NCBI GenBank assembly: GCA_022013615.1
Contig: JAKLQB010000338.1
Location: forward strand, 1 to 13,951
Direction of reading: 5' to 3'
Length of the DNA stretch: 13,951 bases
DNA from: Desulfobacterales bacterium
GTDB taxonomy: Bacteria; Desulfobacterota; DSM-4660; Desulfatiglandales; Desulfatiglandaceae
A program made the position numbers and the translations under genes. Below the pieces are notes generated by a model that was given only the letters and a program-made list of their open reading frames with translations, had not been told where the DNA came from and ran no database searches. Each line of letters begins with the position of its first letter. Position 1 is the first letter of the stretch. This document shows positions 11,692 to 13,951 of the stretch, one piece after another.

Positions 11692-13548
11692 TTATCTTAT
11701 ACCATAGATGGTCGGCAGCAACCAGGAAAGCGTAACCCACATAATCAGAAGCAGCGGCCCCCCAATCCGGAGGAAATCGTTGAAGGTGTATTGCCCCGCG
11801 TTCATGACGAGAAGATTGGTCTTGTAGGCCATGGGGGTTGCATAGCTCATGTTGGCTCCGAACAGTACCGCAAGGACATACGGTTCGGGAGGTTGACCCA
11901 TTTGGGTAGCAATGGAAACGGCGATAGGGGTGCCGATCACCGCTGCCGCATTGTTGGATACAATATTGGTGAGGATCCCCATCAAAAGCATCAGTCCACT
12001 GATCACGAAATTTGGCGATGCGCCTCCCGCCAGAGTCACAAAAAGCCGTGCCAAATAATCCGCACCGCCGGTCTTCAGCAGGGCCGTCCCTAAGGCCAGG
12101 CTCGCAGCTACGATAAGGATGACCTGCGCACTCAGGGCTCTCGTAGCATCACGCCATTCCAGGCATCCGGTAAAGATCATCAAGAGCGCCCCGCATGGTG
12201 CGCTAATCGCAATCGGCAGCAACCCTAAAGCAGCCGTTAGAACGACGCCCACCATAATAAGCAATGCCACCGGTGCCTTTCGGGTGAAGGGCAGATCCAT
12301 CGTGGCATCGAGAACAAGGAAATCCTTCGCTTTTTTTAGACTGGCGATCTGCTCACGGGGTCCCTGAACCAGAAGAACGTCTCCGGCCCTCAGCCGAATA
12401 TCACCGATTTCGTCGTATACCTTTTCCAGGTGCTTGCCCACTCTGTGGAGAGCTAATATAATCAGCCCGTAGCGGTCCGCAAAGCGAACTCCGCTTAGGC
12501 TCCTTCCCTGAAGAATAGACCCTTCTATCACAACCACTTCTGCGATCTGTTGATCTTCAGCCTTCAGGGGGTTTTCATCATCAACGGGCTTATCCACTGA
12601 GTCCTCAGGATAGAGAGTTCCCTCGAGTACCTTTTCAAACTCCTTCAATCGTTCGGGAGTTTCCTGAACAATCAGGTGATCGCCGGCATGGAGAATCACA
12701 CTGGGAAGCGGCATTATGAACTTTTCAGGCCCGCGCTCCACACCCATGATCTTCATGGCACCATCGGTCATCTTTATGGCTTCGGTCACCGTTTTGCCTT
12801 CAGCCGGGCTTCCTTCCAGAATGGCAAGGTGGGCAGCGAAAATCCTGGGGGAGGTGTCTGCCAGAGGCTGCTCCCTTTTAGGTATGATTTTTGGTGCCAG
12901 GAGCCAGAGATACGCAATTCCGACGCCCCCGGCAATGACCGCTGGCATTAGGAAATCGAACATCTCCAGCCGTCTCAAGCCCATACTTGCAGCCACGGAA
13001 ACCACGAGCAGATTTGTGGAGGTACCGATGGTGGAGCACGTCCCGCCCAGCAAAGTGGCGAACCCCATGGGCATCAGAACTGAAGAGGCCTTCATACCTG
13101 TCCGGAGAGAAACGCTTATCAAAATGGGGAGAAACAGAACGACCACGGGAACATTGTTGATGAAAGCGCTGATTAAGGCCCCGACTAAGAGCGTTAATAA
13201 CAGGGAGATGTTAGGGCTGATCTTCCAGAGCCGAGCCAACGCTCTCCCCACAGGTTCCAGCGCCCCTGTGCGTACGATGCCCTGTCCGGCAATCATTAGG
13301 GCACATACGGCAACCAATGCCTCGTGTCCGAAACCTTGGAAAAAGTCCACGGCATGCAGAACGCTTCCATCTACCTGCAAAGGAAAAAGTTCGAAACCCA
13401 CGGCCAGACATGTGAGAACCAGGAAACTGGAGGATTCTAGTGGAATCTTTTCACGCGTGAACAAGATAAGGGCAAAAACTGTGAGCAACAGCACTGCCAA
13501 GGCATGAACATTAGGGGGTGAAAGAAGGCTCATCTCCCATAACTCCAT
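11692..13548 (-). CDS. SLC13/DASS-type permease with two RCK_C (TrkA_C) domains
   Basis: The protein has two halves of membrane helices separated by a cytoplasmic insert. Half one shows AFINNVPVVVLFLP (128-141) and the ion-site loop GTSTNLLV (175-182). The insert has two TrkA_C/RCK_C-like repeats at about 235-305 and 335-412 (LHAGDHLIVQ and LRAGDVLLVQ are the matching strands). Half two repeats the elements as NIVSNNAAAVIGTP and TPMAYKTNLLV. This architecture belongs to the divalent anion:sodium symporter superfamily (dicarboxylate, sulfate or similar). RCK_C domains suggest ligand gating. The substrate cannot be read from sequence; sulfate or a dicarboxylate is plausible in a sulfate reducer. 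ATG 13533 (GGAG nine bases upstream) is an alternative start five residues in; ATG 13548 has no Shine-Dalgarno. Confidence 0.93.
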   Translation of the reverse strand: MELWEMSLLSPPNVHALAVLLLTVFALILFTREKIPLESSSFLVLTCLAVGFELFPLQVDGSVLHAVDFFQGFGHEALVAVCALMIAGQGIVRTGALEPVGRALARLWKISPNISLLLTLLVGALISAFINNVPVVVLFLPILISVSLRTGMKASSVLMPMGFATLLGGTCSTIGTSTNLLVVSVAASMGLRRLEMFDFLMPAVIAGGVGIAYLWLLAPKIIPKREQPLADTSPRIFAAHLAILEGSPAEGKTVTEAIKMTDGAMKIMGVERGPEKFIMPLPSVILHAGDHLIVQETPERLKEFEKVLEGTLYPEDSVDKPVDDENPLKAEDQQIAEVVVIEGSILQGRSLSGVRFADRYGLIILALHRVGKHLEKVYDEIGDIRLRAGDVLLVQGPREQIASLKKAKDFLVLDATMDLPFTRKAPVALLIMVGVVLTAALGLLPIAISAPCGALLMIFTGCLEWRDATRALSAQVILIVAASLALGTALLKTGGADYLARLFVTLAGGASPNFVISGLMLLMGILTNIVSNNAAAVIGTPIAVSIATQMGQPPEPYVLAVLFGANMSYATPMAYKTNLLVMNAGQYTFNDFLRIGGPLLLIMWVTLSWLLPTIYGIR

Positions 13549-13853
13549 TTTTGGTTAAAGCAAAATAAGTTGATGCTACGATGATACAATTCTTGCATAA
13601 TACATAAATCGCAGTATTTTCAACTATACCAACGATATTCTTCAACATACAACAAATTGGAGTTAGAACACAAGATGTTGGTATGCTTTAGTATTAATAT
13701 CAAAGCAAGATATATTGAGAGTACCTCAGGTTGAGCGAAATTTGTGATACTTAACGATTCAGATGAAGATAAGTTCAGGCTTATTTTACAATCAATAGTA
13801 CAACCCTTTGATTTTCGCCAAGCAAGAACGTTTTGATGATTATTTTTCATTTG
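13549..13853. other. A+T-rich spacer upstream of the permease
   Basis: It probably holds the permease promoter: TTGAAA (minus strand, 13623-13618) and TATTAT (13602-13597) are only 15 bases apart, so the match is poor. A 76-codon minus-strand frame (13620-13850) starts without a ribosome-binding site and resembles nothing known; I treat it as non-coding. Confidence 0.4.
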
Positions 13854-13951
13854 TCAAGAGTGAACACGCGACTCACTTGTTTTCATTTTTTTAGCCCCGC
13901 TTAAATCAATTCCGTAGATATGATGTGGTGATTCTATCGGTTGCCCGGCTA
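13854..13951 (-). pseudogene. Possible DUF429-like N-terminus, broken, running off right edge
   Basis: On the minus strand the frame entering from the right edge reads AGQPIESPHHIYGIDLSGAK and then KMKTSESRVHS before TGA. IYGIDLSGAK resembles the first beta strand and nucleotide-type loop of RNase-H-fold DUF429 proteins (GxDxSGAK). The similarity ends at a run of seven A (13888-13894), and a stop follows within 12 codons, so the gene seems frameshifted or truncated. Only about 30 residues are visible, so this is a tentative call. Confidence 0.4.

Noticed and set aside
11668..12093. 141-codon plus-strand ORF
   Set aside because: Antisense to the permease 3' end; no family resemblance.
12716..13507. 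263-codon plus-strand ORF
   Set aside because: It lies wholly antisense to the SLC13 permease, whose motifs are clear; the plus-strand product is rich in Pro, Arg and Ser, typical of a shadow frame.
13620..13850. 76-codon minus-strand ORF before the permease
   Set aside because: No Shine-Dalgarno, A+T-rich spacer composition and no recognisable pattern; kept only as a spacer note.

Overview
The window looks like chromosomal DNA of a Desulfobacterota-type (delta-proteobacterial) anaerobe, probably Desulfobacterales. This is inferred from the gene mix (Tat-exported rubrerythrin, zinc-knuckle radical SAM enzyme of the AmmeMemoRadiSam type, SLC13 permease with RCK_C domains, orphan CheR) and from the heavy load of REP-associated transposase (RAYT) debris. 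No 16S, tRNA or other RNA gene was seen, so the assignment is soft.

Almost every gene is on the minus strand; the only supported plus-strand gene is a small zinc-ribbon protein (962-1195). From left to right: the N-terminal part of a SLOG/Rossmann-like protein (1-296); a RAYT relic inside 20-bp inverted repeats (533-833); the zinc-ribbon gene; a second RAYT relic (1206-1292); yhbY (1317-1646); a C-terminal fragment of an isocitrate/isopropylmalate-type dehydrogenase (1757-2176); a short PD-(D/E)XK-like nuclease gene (2313-2609); a flavodoxin gene with one in-frame TGA (2891-3340); a secreted M28 metallopeptidase (3661-4659); a radical SAM protein (4740-5846); an orphan CheR (5964-6764); a 71-aa protein with a TTG start (6964-7179); a 45-aa ORF coupled to a Tat-exported rubrerythrin (7361-8211); a diacylglycerol-kinase-like lipid kinase (8572-9465); a cupin (10080-10412); a CBS-pair protein (10752-11300); an N-terminally open membrane ORF (11395-11538); the SLC13/RCK_C permease (11692-13548); and the N-terminus of a possible DUF429 protein running off the right edge.

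The genes do not form one pathway. They are mostly single genes separated by repeat-rich spacers. The only evident coupling is rubrerythrin with the 45-aa ORF (ATGA overlap) and, accidentally, a RAYT relic with the cupin start.

The most striking property is the spacer content. At least three different RAYT lineages are represented only by their N-terminal ends. A 52-bp RAYT-derived repeat occurs twice, each time just upstream of an intact gene's start codon. Short GGGGTCA/GGGGACA-like terminal sequences recur at about a dozen places, often within about 20 bases of a stop codon. Several genes (dehydrogenase fragment, nuclease, flavodoxin, terminal ORF) are broken or truncated next to such sequences. 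I did not find convincing evidence for a new defence or biosynthetic system. The best leads are this pattern of RAYT-driven gene erosion, the TGA-containing flavodoxin, and the structured leader of the rubrerythrin.
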